From Xenococcus sp. MO_188.B8 (lineage in GTDB: Bacteria > Cyanobacteriota > Cyanobacteriia > Cyanobacteriales > Xenococcaceae): DNA of 60,021 bases. A model generated the notes under the pieces. The model did not search any database. It was not told the origin of the DNA and saw only the letters and a program-made list of their open reading frames with translations. The position numbers were made by a program, and so were the translations under genes. This document shows positions 18,549 through 26,938 of this stretch, in pieces. The DNA lies in contig JASJDR010000039.1 of the NCBI GenBank assembly GCA_030065615.1, forward strand, positions 1 through 60,021. Reading direction: 5' to 3'. Numbering within the stretch: position 1 is the stretch's first letter; each line of letters opens with the position of its first letter.

Positions 18549-19031
18549 CTAATGTAATACTGGAGGCACTTCAGGATTAGTAGCTATGCTTCTTAAAGTT
18601 GTCAAGATAGCTTCGCTGTCATCTTGCCGGGTTAAGGTCATTAGCAACCCTATTTGTGTTTCTCCAAAACGAAGGTGGGGACGCTCATGAGGAGCAATAC
18701 AGATAACACGAACTAGCTTTCCTCCTTGAGGAATATACTCTTCACTCAAATGTTTTAGCCATCCCTTGGCATGAAATTCGTCTAGTCTTTGAGAGATTTC
18801 TTCACAACGTTTCTGGGGAGACCAGCCGTTTTTTTCAAAGACTCTTGAGCTGAATTCAATCACGGGCATATTTCCCCAATGATGACGCGCCATGATTGTG
18901 GGCTTATTATTAACGATGCGGCAAAAAAATGTATCCCTTAGGGCTGGCTCTACTCTAGTTTTCTGACAACTAATAGTACTAAGGGCAATTACAGTCGATA
19001 CAAAGAGGCGGAGCCCAAAGCTAGCTTTCAT
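18549..19031 (-). CDS. COP23 domain-containing lipoprotein
   Basis: A 160-residue protein with a signal peptide ending in STISC (likely lipobox) and a COP23 domain. The family's marks are TFFCRIVNNKPTIMA near the N-terminus, VIEFSSRVFEKNGWSPQKRCEEISQRL, and RVICIAPHE, with Cys pairs that may form disulfides. COP23 was named after a circadian-oscillating cyanobacterial membrane protein. No activity is known. It is followed closely by the PsbP-like gene. Confidence 0.78.
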   Translation of the reverse strand: MKASFGLRLFVSTVIALSTISCQKTRVEPALRDTFFCRIVNNKPTIMARHHWGNMPVIEFSSRVFEKNGWSPQKRCEEISQRLDEFHAKGWLKHLSEEYIPQGGKLVRVICIAPHERPHLRFGETQIGLLMTLTRQDDSEAILTTLRSIATNPEVPPVLH

Positions 19032-19129
19032 GGTTATTTACTGGCATATATTTATCCCTCTAATATAAGTATAAACAAGACTGTATAAATTTACGACAAA
19101 AAGAGAATAAAAAGACTTTTGCCAGGATG

Positions 19130-20503
19130 TCACTTTTTATTCCATATGTTGCGCCACCAAGGGTCATCAGAATTATTGTAGTTAACAGTAATAAAATCAA
19201 TTTTGCGACGAATTTCGTTGAGATCCCAGCCTGTGAGATTAGCTAGAGTTTGCGCCTCGGTTTCCTGTCTGTTTTTAACAGCTTGTTGATAGTCTTTTCC
19301 CGCATCGCAACTGATCTGCTCTCGAAAAGGATGACGAATCACATAGCGCCCTTGAAATAATTGACGGTTTCCTGTTTCCTGAAAAATTAGATCTTCGGGA
19401 AATTTGTCGCGGCTATAACGCACATGAAGACGGGTAATAAAGACATTATTACGAATTCGGGGATTGAGCCAAAATACTCCCGCTTGTTTTAATTCTTCTT
19501 GATTTAAAGGTTGAGCGGAACAAGGATCGCAACTTGCCATATCCCAAGCATATTCGAGGAAGGCTACTTGTTTATTTTCTTTGACATAGGATTTTTGAAA
19601 CATGCTGGTGTAAAAGTTAGGAAATTCTTGTTGGACAAATTCTGGAATCTCGACATCAGAAGGAACTTTAACGGTACGGTAATTAGTTAATTCAATTTGT
19701 CCTTTGGGAGAGAGCAGATAAATAATTAAGTCTTGATCTCCTTGGGCATTAATCATACCTAGGCGAATCGGTAACATGAATTTAGGAGATTCATATGCCA
19801 TTGAAATCGGCCGTAGTTTTTGGAATCCAGTCTGGTCAAATTCTTCTAGGTTGACTTTGGCCACAAAGAATTTGAGATTCTGTTTAATGTAGGGCTGTAG
19901 GAGTGAACTCGCACCAGTTGGAATTGTATAACCGTTTTGGATTAACCAAGTTTCTAACCCGTCGGATTCTTTGGCACTGAGAATCACAATGTCATATTCC
20001 CCAACCGTGAATTGTTCTTCTATTGTTACTCCTAAAGCATTTTCTTTTTTTGCTTTGCTTTCGGGAATTTGACTAGATACAAATCTATCGCTAAGTTCCT
20101 GTTGTAGATAGACTTGGCAAGGATCAGGATCGAAATATTCTACTAATCTGGGAGCACTAAAATCATCTAATCTTTTAATAATTTTTGAATCACCAACGTT
20201 AACCTGTTCTTCTTTGAGAATTACGGGAACAGGAACCACCATCGCAAAATCTTCGACTTCTCCTTGATAGTCATTGGCCATTGTGAGAACTGTTCTCTGT
20301 CCATCTCTAGCGATAATTACTTGAGAAGCTTGATTATATAAATCAGTATCTGCCTTGGCGACATAAAACCCACAAAATGCTTGTGCCGGTTTGATACAAA
20401 CTATTAATGCGATCAGCAAAAGCAGGCACTGCGCGGTCCGTATAGCGGATCTCTTCGAGATCACAAAACCCAATACAGATAGCCAGATCCGCAGCAATTT
20501 CAT
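19130..20503 (-). CDS. DUF2330 domain-containing exported protein
   Basis: A 457-residue protein whose mature part starts FCGFYVAKADTDLYNQASQVI and continues VEDFAMVVPVPVIL and YDIVILSAKESDGLETWL, all typical of DUF2330. The region YAWDMASCDPCSAQPL holds a CxxC pair. The signal peptide (residues 1-42) is atypical: a palindromic repeat lies inside its coding sequence, giving VISKRSAIRTAQ in the middle. In cyanobacteria DUF2330 genes often stand next to RnfD-like genes, as here, suggesting a joint membrane role. The function is unknown. Confidence 0.85.
   Translation of the reverse strand: MKLLRIWLSVLGFVISKRSAIRTAQCLLLLIALIVCIKPAQAFCGFYVAKADTDLYNQASQVIIARDGQRTVLTMANDYQGEVEDFAMVVPVPVILKEEQVNVGDSKIIKRLDDFSAPRLVEYFDPDPCQVYLQQELSDRFVSSQIPESKAKKENALGVTIEEQFTVGEYDIVILSAKESDGLETWLIQNGYTIPTGASSLLQPYIKQNLKFFVAKVNLEEFDQTGFQKLRPISMAYESPKFMLPIRLGMINAQGDQDLIIYLLSPKGQIELTNYRTVKVPSDVEIPEFVQQEFPNFYTSMFQKSYVKENKQVAFLEYAWDMASCDPCSAQPLNQEELKQAGVFWLNPRIRNNVFITRLHVRYSRDKFPEDLIFQETGNRQLFQGRYVIRHPFREQISCDAGKDYQQAVKNRQETEAQTLANLTGWDLNEIRRKIDFITVNYNNSDDPWWRNIWNKK
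20410..20464. repeat. Composite palindromic repeat inside the DUF2330 signal-peptide region
   Basis: Two repeat modules are joined here: GATCAGCAAAAGCAGGCACTG, like the copy at 27844-27872, and AGCGGATCTCTTCGAGATCA, like the copies at 27001-27331 and 27765-27797. Both lie within codons 14-31 of the DUF2330 gene and keep its frame. Confidence 0.45.
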
Positions 20504-20623
20504 AATTTAATTCTCTCCACAAAACAAGCTTGAAATCTTGACTCAAAAAAAACTTTTGACTCTTGTACAGACGTGGCGGCGACACATCTCTTCTGCATTT
20601 TGACTCTTGACTTTCGATTTCCG

Positions 20624-21520
20624 CTAAGAGCCAGCAACCATTTTTCTGTTCCAGGAAAACCTTGGTGCTGACCAAACCATATCCAATAAAATAGTCAGAG
20701 GTGAAGTAATAAACAAGGCCCAGAAAATAGCGGTTGAAAGATAAAAATAATTCTGTAGGATAAAAGTTAATATTGCGATCGCGATCGCCCATAGCAACCG
20801 TCCTGCAAGCGCATTGGGAATCGATCGCGGATCGGTCAGCATAAACAAAGCGAACAACAATAAACTGCCACTAGACAATTGATGTAACCACACATCGCCA
20901 CTCCAACCTAACCAAAAATCTCTCAGCGCTTCTAACCCAGCATAGGTCAGGAAAAAAGCCACACTAGTATCCCAACGACCAACTTTTTTGAGAACCACTC
21001 CGCCAGTCCCAGCAAATAACAATAAATACCACCAATCTGTACCCCATTGACCAGGAGATACCCAAGCATCATTGGTCAGAATTAAAGCGGCGATAATGCC
21101 AAAATTAGCAGGATTGAAAAAATGTTTACTCCGCCAACGAAACAGAAATTTACTCGCGATCGCTAAAGAACCTGCTAAGATCATAGTCTGATAACTATTA
21201 CCTCGCAACAGTAAACATAATCCCAAAGCAGTAATGCCCGCACTACGCAGAGAGTTCAAAACGTTACGACTAGTACCACTACTAATAAGAGCATTAATAA
21301 TAAATTTAGGTTTAGCATCTGTACTCAAGCTAAAATGAGATTCATCTTTTCTGTTGGCAGATTCGACGATCGAAGAAAGCAACCACTGAGTAATCAAACA
21401 ACTTAGGGCGATCGCAATAATTAAAAGCGGTTGTAAAGTCCAATCTCTAGTACAAATACCCAGAAAAAAAAAGCTGGCGAGGAAAATAATTTGGTAATTT
21501 CGAGTATCTTGCATAATCAT
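20624..21520 (-). CDS. RnfD/NqrB-like polytopic membrane protein
   Basis: A 298-residue membrane protein with about eight hydrophobic segments. It belongs to the NQR2/RnfD/RnfE superfamily as annotated in cyanobacteria: SSGTSRNVLNSLRSAGITALGLCLLLRG precedes NPANFGIIAALIL, and FALFMLTDPRSIPNALAGRLLWA gives the conserved TDP motif near the C-terminus. In true Rnf/Nqr complexes a Thr in an (S/T)GAT motif carries FMN. That motif is not evident here, and no other rnf genes are near. It probably forms a two-protein unit with the adjacent DUF2330 protein. The redox role is unproven. Confidence 0.8.
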   Translation of the reverse strand: MIMQDTRNYQIIFLASFFFLGICTRDWTLQPLLIIAIALSCLITQWLLSSIVESANRKDESHFSLSTDAKPKFIINALISSGTSRNVLNSLRSAGITALGLCLLLRGNSYQTMILAGSLAIASKFLFRWRSKHFFNPANFGIIAALILTNDAWVSPGQWGTDWWYLLLFAGTGGVVLKKVGRWDTSVAFFLTYAGLEALRDFWLGWSGDVWLHQLSSGSLLLFALFMLTDPRSIPNALAGRLLWAIAIAILTFILQNYFYLSTAIFWALFITSPLTILLDMVWSAPRFSWNRKMVAGS

Positions 21521-22176
21521 CTACTATAAACTTATAAAGGCTGATGTTGAGATTCATTCTATTTAGTTTGAGTCTAGCTACTAATACTATCTCTCCATTC
21601 AAAACTAAATTACCCTCAGGTTACGGTTCTGGTAACAAGAAAATATTACTTTTTTTAATATCGACTAGATTTTTAACTCCAAGAGATCACAATTTCTGCT
21701 CTGCTCTCTCTTCTCTTCTCCTATTGACCGATCAAAAATTCAACTAGTACCAGTAGGTGAAAATAACTTACTAGTTAGAAATACTTGGAAAGCTTAAAGT
21801 TGCGATGAGATAAGCCAGGGCATATCTCGCGAAGACGGCATAAGATCCTCGAAAATATTTCTTAAGTATCCAGGTAAATTATTTATATATTTTATGTCCT
21901 AAAACCTAACATCTAAAACTTAACACCTATCAACCCTAGGTAATTTATTTTCTACTGCTACTTAAGCAATCTTCTTGGCTTATTAAAATAGGATTATCTT
22001 CATTTTGCATCTAACTATCAATTAAAAATCTCCCAAGCATATTCTTAAAAAAAAACAAATTATCGAAAAAAAATATAATTTTTTTGATATTTAACGGTAT
22101 ATTTTTTATAATGCCAATTATATTCTGCTATCCTAATTGGTAATAGTCTAAAAATCAAAGCAACATTCGGAAAAAT
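21521..22176. other. Long AT-rich region upstream of the cyAbrB gene
   Basis: About 650 bp with no convincing gene. A 67-codon frame at 21544-21747 has no known motif. The last 150 bp are extremely AT-rich (A and T runs at 22045-22085), as often seen before highly expressed regulator genes, and must include the cyAbrB promoter and leader. Confidence 0.35.
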
Positions 22177-22569
22177 ATGAGTGAAACTGCAACAGCCCCC
22201 TTAACAGGAAAAGCCTTACTTCAAAAAGTAAAAGAGTTATCCCATTTACCCAGAAGGGAAACTGCAAAACGTTGTGGATATTATACTGTAACGAAAGATA
22301 ATCAAACTCGCGTAAACTTAACTGATTTTTACGATGCAGTACTTGCGGCTAAAGGTGTTCCTCTAGATCCAGAAGGAACCAAAGATGGTCGTGGTCGCGA
22401 ACCTACCTATCGTGTTAGTGTGCATAAAAATGGTCAAATCGTTATTGGTTCTACTTATACCCAAGCGATGGGACTCAAAGAAGGAGATAAGTTTGAAATC
22501 AAACTAGGATACAAGCATATTCACCTCAAACAGCTTGATGAGGAAGGGAGTATCGGCGAAGAAAATTAA
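22177..22569 (+). CDS. cyAbrB-family transcriptional regulator (cyAbrB1-like)
   Basis: Cyanobacterial AbrB regulators are global DNA-binding proteins controlling nitrogen and carbon metabolism and redox genes. In this phylum the AbrB-type domain is C-terminal, here about residues 75-120 (TYRVSVHKNGQIVIGSTYTQAMGLKEGDKFEIKLGYKHIHL). The N-terminal half (LTGKALLQKVKELSHLPRRETAKRCGYYT) matches the clade A proteins (cyAbrB1, CalA of Anabaena) rather than clade B. The length of 130 residues is typical. The gene is monocistronic with a long AT-rich leader and a hairpin downstream. Confidence 0.92.
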   Translation: MSETATAPLTGKALLQKVKELSHLPRRETAKRCGYYTVTKDNQTRVNLTDFYDAVLAAKGVPLDPEGTKDGRGREPTYRVSVHKNGQIVIGSTYTQAMGLKEGDKFEIKLGYKHIHLKQLDEEGSIGEEN

Positions 22570-22596
22570 GTCTTTGGTGTAGATATTTGGCTAATC

Positions 22597-22622
22597 AATC
22601 ACCTTTGCTATCAAGGGTGATT
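22597..22622 (+). terminator. Hairpin after cyAbrB
   Basis: AATCACC and GGGTGATT arms (with a one-base bulge) form a stem about 28 bp after the cyAbrB stop codon. No strong U-run follows. Confidence 0.4.
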
Positions 22623-22746
22623 GCCATGTCTTTAATCTTCTTAATCAAGAAAATTTACCCAGTGGAGAATCCAAAAAAAATAGCTGCTAGTAAAGTAACA
22701 CCATGATTATTACCAGCAACTAGAATTAATATAATTAAAATTTTAA

Positions 22747-22790
22747 TAAAGGCGACTTTACCTGCCCCAGGGTAGCTAAGTAACGCCCCT
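22747..22790 (-). terminator. Probable rpiA terminator
   Basis: On the minus strand, nested arms GGCG/CGCC, ACTT/AAGT and TACC/GGTA form a bulged hairpin just after the rpiA stop codon, followed by a T-rich run (TTTATTAAAATTTT). Confidence 0.4.
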
Positions 22791-22793
22791 AAT

Positions 22794-23504
22794 TTATATT
22801 TCTCGAACTATGGGCTGACCATCTTTGATTTCGCCTACCAAAACGATATCAGCCACTCCCACAAACAAGCCATTTTCTAACACTCCAGGAATGTTGTTGA
22901 TTGTTTTTTCTAGTTCTTCAGGATTATTGATCTCATTAAATTTGACATCAACTACTAAGTTACCTTGATCTGTTACTACTGGGCCAGCTTTTTTGATTCC
23001 CATGCGTAAACTAGGTTCTCCACCTAATTTTTTTAAGGCATTCATCGCGGGAGTAATGGCCATTGGAATTACTTCTACCGGTAGCAAGAAACTAGAACCC
23101 AGTTTATCTGTTAGCTTGCCACTATCAACTACTACAATAAATTCTGCTGCCAGTGAGTCTACCACTTTCTCCCGAGTATGGGCTGCACCGCCCCCTTTAA
23201 TCAGATTTTTTTGGGGATCAACTTCATCAGCACCATCAATAGCAACATCAATATGATCTACAGCATCCAAAGTAGTTAATGGTATATTATATTTTTTGGC
23301 TAAGACTTCGGCCTGAAAAGATGTCGGAATTCCTAAAATATTGTTAATTTCCCCATGAGATAGGCGATCTCCTATGTACTCAATAGCATAGGCAGTTGTC
23401 GAACCTGTACCTAAACCAACGATAGAATTTGATTGAACACGGTTTGCTGCAGCCCTTCCCACTTCTTGCTTCATTATGATGACGGGATCAGTAATATCGC
23501 TCAT
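22794..23504 (-). CDS. rpiA: Ribose-5-phosphate isomerase A
   Basis: RpiA interconverts ribose-5-phosphate and ribulose-5-phosphate in the Calvin cycle and pentose phosphate pathway. The 236-residue protein carries every family motif: [17 protein letters not shown] (phosphate-binding loop), [23 protein letters not shown] (catalytic Asp and substrate loop), [20 protein letters not shown], and [17 protein letters not shown] at the C-terminus. The start ([20 protein letters not shown]) is standard. It stands alone on the minus strand. Confidence 0.97.
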   Translation of the reverse strand: MSDITDPVIIMKQEVGRAAANRVQSNSIVGLGTGSTTAYAIEYIGDRLSHGEINNILGIPTSFQAEVLAKKYNIPLTTLDAVDHIDVAIDGADEVDPQKNLIKGGGAAHTREKVVDSLAAEFIVVVDSGKLTDKLGSSFLLPVEVIPMAITPAMNALKKLGGEPSLRMGIKKAGPVVTDQGNLVVDVKFNEINNPEELEKTINNIPGVLENGLFVGVADIVLVGEIKDGQPIVREI

Positions 23505-23779
23505 CTACTAGAACTCCTTAAAATATTCGCTATTTGTTAAATAATAATTTTGTTAACTAATCAATACAAGAGCACATATATTGAAAACCAAAGGATAGAT
23601 ACAATCGACAAAACTATTAAAGAAAGGCATGAAAAAATTTCAGCATTGAATAATCTCTCAGCCTTTCCTAAAAATTGTTTTTCACCTTTTTTCGTTAATC
23701 GTCGTTAGATTATGAGACAAAAACTATTCAATCAGTTAGATTGTTGTCTAACCTAATATCTATAGTTTAAAGGAAGTAC

Positions 23780-24223
23780 TTAATTATTAGCAGCAGCTAG
23801 CATTTCTTTTAACTGAGCCAATTTATCTGCCCAACGAGGATCGGGCTGTACTGCGTCTTGACGAGAACTACCTGTGTGACCGGTAGTTTTTTTAGTGCGC
23901 TTATTATTTTTCTTTTTAGCACCAGTATTAGCAGAATTTTCGGCTCCGCCTTCCTCTTTTGCTTTCCCTTTAGAACGAGGTAAAGCTTTTTCAATTTTCA
24001 GAGGATTTTCCATAAAGGATTGACCATTGTATTTTTCAATAAACTGGTCAGCTATTTCATCGGTAGGTACAGTAACAAAAGCAAACCCTCGACATTTGCC
24101 AGTTTTCCGATCTTTGATAAGTTTTGTCGAAACCTGTTGATCATCATCAGCAAACATAGCTACTAATGCCTCTTTTTCTATGGCTTCTTTTGGTAAATTA
24201 CCTACGTATAAACGAACTGACAT
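23780..24223 (-). CDS. RRM-type RNA-binding protein (cyanobacterial Rbp)
   Basis: A 147-residue protein with one RRM (residues 1-82). RNP2 is LYVGNL at 5-10 and RNP1 is CRGFAFVTV near 43-51, both with the aromatic residues that stack on RNA. The C-terminal part is unlike the classical Gly-rich Rbp tail: it is a Lys/Asn-rich basic linker (GAKKKNNKRTKKTTGH) followed by a conserved-looking DPRWADKLAQLKEMLAAAN helix. Cyanobacterial Rbp proteins are cold-responsive and some direct thylakoid mRNA localisation. The start at 24223 places RNP2 right after MSVR. Confidence 0.93.
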   Translation of the reverse strand: MSVRLYVGNLPKEAIEKEALVAMFADDDQQVSTKLIKDRKTGKCRGFAFVTVPTDEIADQFIEKYNGQSFMENPLKIEKALPRSKGKAKEEGGAENSANTGAKKKNNKRTKKTTGHTGSSRQDAVQPDPRWADKLAQLKEMLAAANN

Positions 24224-24906
24224 AGAGATATACCTCCCAAGCTAATTTAATTTTAAGTTAAACATGATGTACCAAATAAACACTCTGCTCGCCAAGATTG
24301 AACCCAAATTATAGTCAAGTCTGCAAAAAATTCCTCACATACCGATCATCTGACAAACTTTTTTACTTTACACGATCTTGGCTCTCCCCACATAGAATCT
24401 TCCTGTAATTGATCAATGAAGAGAAGATCCAGTTTGGTAATGAGCCAAATTCTTTGCTGTAAAAATAATTTAAACTTTCGGTATTTCTTAATTATTGCAG
24501 AATGTTTCCATCTGTGAAAGTTGATTAGGCAAGTATTTAGACTCCAGGAGTGATTCTTAACTATTAATGGCTTAATATCAATGGCTCTATAATGAGGAGT
24601 GGTTATTGTCAATCTAATTTTACATTAATTGATGCCCTAAGAACAATAGAACTTTGGCATCATGACCATCGACTCCGAGTAAGGGAAGGGGCAAAGGGGA
24701 AAACTACCTACTATACTTAGATAAATATGCTTAGGTGATTGCTGAGAAAAAAATTTACTATTGGTTTTTAGTTGTACTTTAAAGTTTTCTTACAGTTCTT
24801 CGAGGCTAAGATCTTGAGCTTTAATAGTTTGAAGCATTATAGTCAAAGAGTTGAGGATTTAGTAAGATTTAGGTACAGAGAAGAAAAGCTGGAGATTTCT
24901 ACTTTT
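24224..24906. other. Intergenic region upstream of rbp and the Usp gene
   Basis: About 680 bp. A minus-strand TTG-started frame of 88 codons (24346-24612) includes basic, aromatic sequence but no motif I recognise. I do not annotate it as a gene. The leader of the RRM gene lies in the first 100 bp; cold-regulated rbp genes often have long leaders. Confidence 0.3.
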
Positions 24907-25785
24907 ATGTTTAAAAGTTGCCTCATTTGTACTGATTTCTCCGATGGTCTACATCGCCTTGTGAATTTTGTGCCTGATTTGGCTGCTGCGGGTTTAAATA
25001 CTATTACTTTTTTTAATAGTGTACCTTTATGGGAGGAAGGAGAGGTTCCCAGAATTAATGAGGAGAAAATTCAAGAGTCGAAACAGCGTCTTAAGCAAGC
25101 TTTGACCTATATTCCTCCAGGGATAGAAGTCAATATTGAAGTAGCTTCAGGTAAGCCTTTAGATACTATTCCCAAAATTATCCAAAGTAAATCTATTGAT
25201 GTGGTCTTGACGGGTAGTTCGATCCAGAATTCTCTACAGGAAAGATTTTTTGGCAATACCAGTATTGGCTTGGCAAAACTCACCAATAAGCCTTTGACTG
25301 TGATTCGCCCCCAGTTGATTACTACCTACACCCATGAAGAATTGAGTTTACGCTGTCGGCATTTATGGCAATATCTCCTAGTGCCCTACACCGATAGTAA
25401 ATCGGGACGCTATTTAATTGAACAAATAAAAGAAAGAATTGCTAGTTGTCCTGAGAGTTCTTTAAAAAAATGTATGTTGATTACGGTAGTCGATGATAGT
25501 GGCAGACAAGCGATATTTAAAGAAGTTCGAATCACCGAAGCAGCCGAAAAATTAGAGATAGTTAAAAAAGATTTAGAAGCTTTGGGTATCGAGGTTAATA
25601 CCGAAGTGAGGATAGGCAACCCCTTGCATGAGACTATGGATGCAGCCTTAGAATTTGACATTAGCGCGATCGCAATAGCTACTGATTATCGCAATACTCT
25701 TTTACAATGGACAGCTCCTAGTTTTGCGAACGACCTCATTCGTAGTAGTTGGTTTCCGATTCTGTTCTTTTCTCCTAAGAAATAA
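24907..25785 (+). CDS. Tandem universal stress protein (UspA family)
   Basis: This 292-residue protein has two Usp folds in tandem. The first (about 1-140) starts MFKSCLICTDFSDGLHRLV and contains VVLTGSSIQNSLQERFFGNTSIGLAKLT, a degenerate form of the ATP-binding G-2x-G-9x-G(S/T) motif. The second (about 150-290) starts WQYLLVPYTDSKSGRYLIEQI and ends IAIATDYRNTLLQWTAPSFANDLI, without a clear nucleotide motif. I take the ATG at 24907 rather than the TTG at 24772, because the Usp fold begins immediately at MFKS. GGAGA lies 12-16 bases upstream. Its role is stress tolerance in the cytoplasm, otherwise unspecified. Confidence 0.85.
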   Translation: MFKSCLICTDFSDGLHRLVNFVPDLAAAGLNTITFFNSVPLWEEGEVPRINEEKIQESKQRLKQALTYIPPGIEVNIEVASGKPLDTIPKIIQSKSIDVVLTGSSIQNSLQERFFGNTSIGLAKLTNKPLTVIRPQLITTYTHEELSLRCRHLWQYLLVPYTDSKSGRYLIEQIKERIASCPESSLKKCMLITVVDDSGRQAIFKEVRITEAAEKLEIVKKDLEALGIEVNTEVRIGNPLHETMDAALEFDISAIAIATDYRNTLLQWTAPSFANDLIRSSWFPILFFSPKK

Positions 25786-25825
25786 TTTTGGTTCAAGGGA
25801 AAGCCTAATTACTGATTAATTGACA

Positions 25826-25866
25826 ATTGTAATGACAATGACGTTACAATACAGTTAGGCTATAAT
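25826..25866 (+). promoter_or_regulatory. Promoter and operator of the DUF1778-GNAT pair
   Basis: ATTGTAA at 25826-25832 and TTACAAT at 25844-25850 are perfect inverted arms around an 11-base spacer that itself shows partial symmetry. They overlap a -35-like ATGACG (25838-25843) spaced 17 bp from a perfect TATAAT (25861-25866). The antitoxin ATG is at 25879. A palindrome over the -35 box is what a ribbon-helix-helix antitoxin would use for autorepression. Confidence 0.5.
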
Positions 25867-25878
25867 ATTAAGCTATTA

Positions 25879-26163
25879 ATGATCGAAATGACCAGTAAAA
25901 CTCCCCGTACTACCCTAAATTTAAGGATTAAGCCAGAAGACCGTAATTTGATAGATCTAGCTGCTCAAGCCACAGGCAAAAATCGCACTGATTTTATCTT
26001 GGAAGCTGCTCGCAAGGCGGCTGAGGATGCTTTACTTGAACGTACTATGTTTTTGGTCTCTCCTGAGGCTTACTCAGAATTTATTGCCCTTCTTGATGCA
26101 CCTCCCCAACCGAATAAACAATTATTAAAAACGATGAAAACTCCCGCACCTTGGGATAATTAA
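25879..26163 (+). CDS. DUF1778 antitoxin (TacA-like, ribbon-helix-helix)
   Basis: A 94-residue antitoxin of the TacA/AtaR type. The N-terminal ribbon-helix-helix is clear: RTTLNLRIKPEDRNLIDLAA then GKNRTDFILEAARKAAEDALL. The C-terminal tail (PEAYSEFIALLDAPPQPN) is the toxin-wrapping segment typical of the family. It is followed with no gap by the GNAT toxin gene (stop 26163, ATG 26164), the canonical order antitoxin then toxin. The complex should repress the promoter just upstream. ATGs at 25879 and 25888 are both possible starts. Confidence 0.87.
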   Translation: MIEMTSKTPRTTLNLRIKPEDRNLIDLAAQATGKNRTDFILEAARKAAEDALLERTMFLVSPEAYSEFIALLDAPPQPNKQLLKTMKTPAPWDN

Positions 26164-26655
26164 ATGGATTTTACTGCCCCGGAAATCCTAAATAGTAAGC
26201 ATTTAATCGGTGATTTTTCCTGTGGTATTACTTCCCTTGATGATTGGTTGAAAAGACGTGCTTTAGCTAATCAAGTAAGTGGTGCAACGAGAACTTTTGT
26301 AATTTGTGTTGATAACAAGGTTGTAGGTTTTTATGCTCTTGCTTCCGGTGGTATTAGTATTAAATCTGCTTTAGGTAAATTTAAGCGAAATATGCCTAAT
26401 CCTATACCTGTAGTAGTTTTAGCACGTTTAGCAATTGATAATTATTTTCAAGGTCAAGGTTTAGGTCGTGCTTTATTCAGAGATGCCGCACTGCGAGTTG
26501 TTCAAGCTAGCGATACTATTGGCATTCGAGGAATTATTGTTCATGCTATTTCTGAGGAAGCTAAAAGTTTTTATTTAGCTTTGGGTTTTCAGGAGTCTCC
26601 TCTTGAACCAATGTTATTAATGATTACAATTAAGGATTTAATTGCTTGTCTTTAA
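26164..26655 (+). CDS. GNAT acetyltransferase toxin (TacT/AtaT-like)
   Basis: A 163-residue GNAT-fold acetyltransferase of the class that acetylates the amino group of aminoacyl-tRNA and blocks translation. The signatures are in order: SCGITSLDDWLKRRA, FVICVDNKVVGFYALASGGI, VVVLARLAIDNYFQGQGLGRALF (acetyl-CoA loop with QGQGLG) and SEEAKSFYLALGFQESPLEP (the Tyr-x-x-x-GF catalytic region). All look intact, so the toxin is probably active and kept in check by the DUF1778 protein directly upstream. Confidence 0.9.
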   Translation: MDFTAPEILNSKHLIGDFSCGITSLDDWLKRRALANQVSGATRTFVICVDNKVVGFYALASGGISIKSALGKFKRNMPNPIPVVVLARLAIDNYFQGQGLGRALFRDAALRVVQASDTIGIRGIIVHAISEEAKSFYLALGFQESPLEPMLLMITIKDLIACL

Positions 26656-26694
26656 TGGCAATCTAGAACACCGATTCAGTAATCAGCTCTTAAT

Positions 26695-26938
26695 CGCAAC
26701 AGTTATATTTTTGGAGCTAAAACGCTTTACTGCGAAGGAAATTGATATTAAAAAAATTATTATTGAAGAATTTAAGATCTGTGGATTTCCTAAAGCCGAA
26801 CAAATCGCGACTAAAGCTTTAGATAAGGGAAAATTATTAATTTTACTCGATGGCTTGGATGAAATACCCACTAAAAACCTTAATTCAGTAATCGATACTA
26901 TCCAAGATTTTGTAGATAATTATGATAAAAATCGTTAG
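26695..26938 (+). pseudogene. NACHT-domain NTPase fragment
   Basis: This open frame of about 80 residues corresponds to an internal piece of a NACHT NTPase (NLR-like). FLELKRFTAKEIDIKKIIIEEFKI is the strand-helix after the P-loop, and GKLLILLDGLDEIP is an unmistakable Walker B with the NACHT-type DGLDE. The Walker A upstream and the rest of the NTPase and sensor downstream are missing. It begins right after the GNAT gene and ends at the first copy of the 151-bp tandem repeat, so it is a remnant caught between the two. Confidence 0.62.

Noticed and set aside
24346..24612. Minus-strand ORF of 88 codons starting with TTG
   Set aside because: No recognisable domain, weak start, and rich in aromatic and basic residues typical of AT-rich noncoding sequence.
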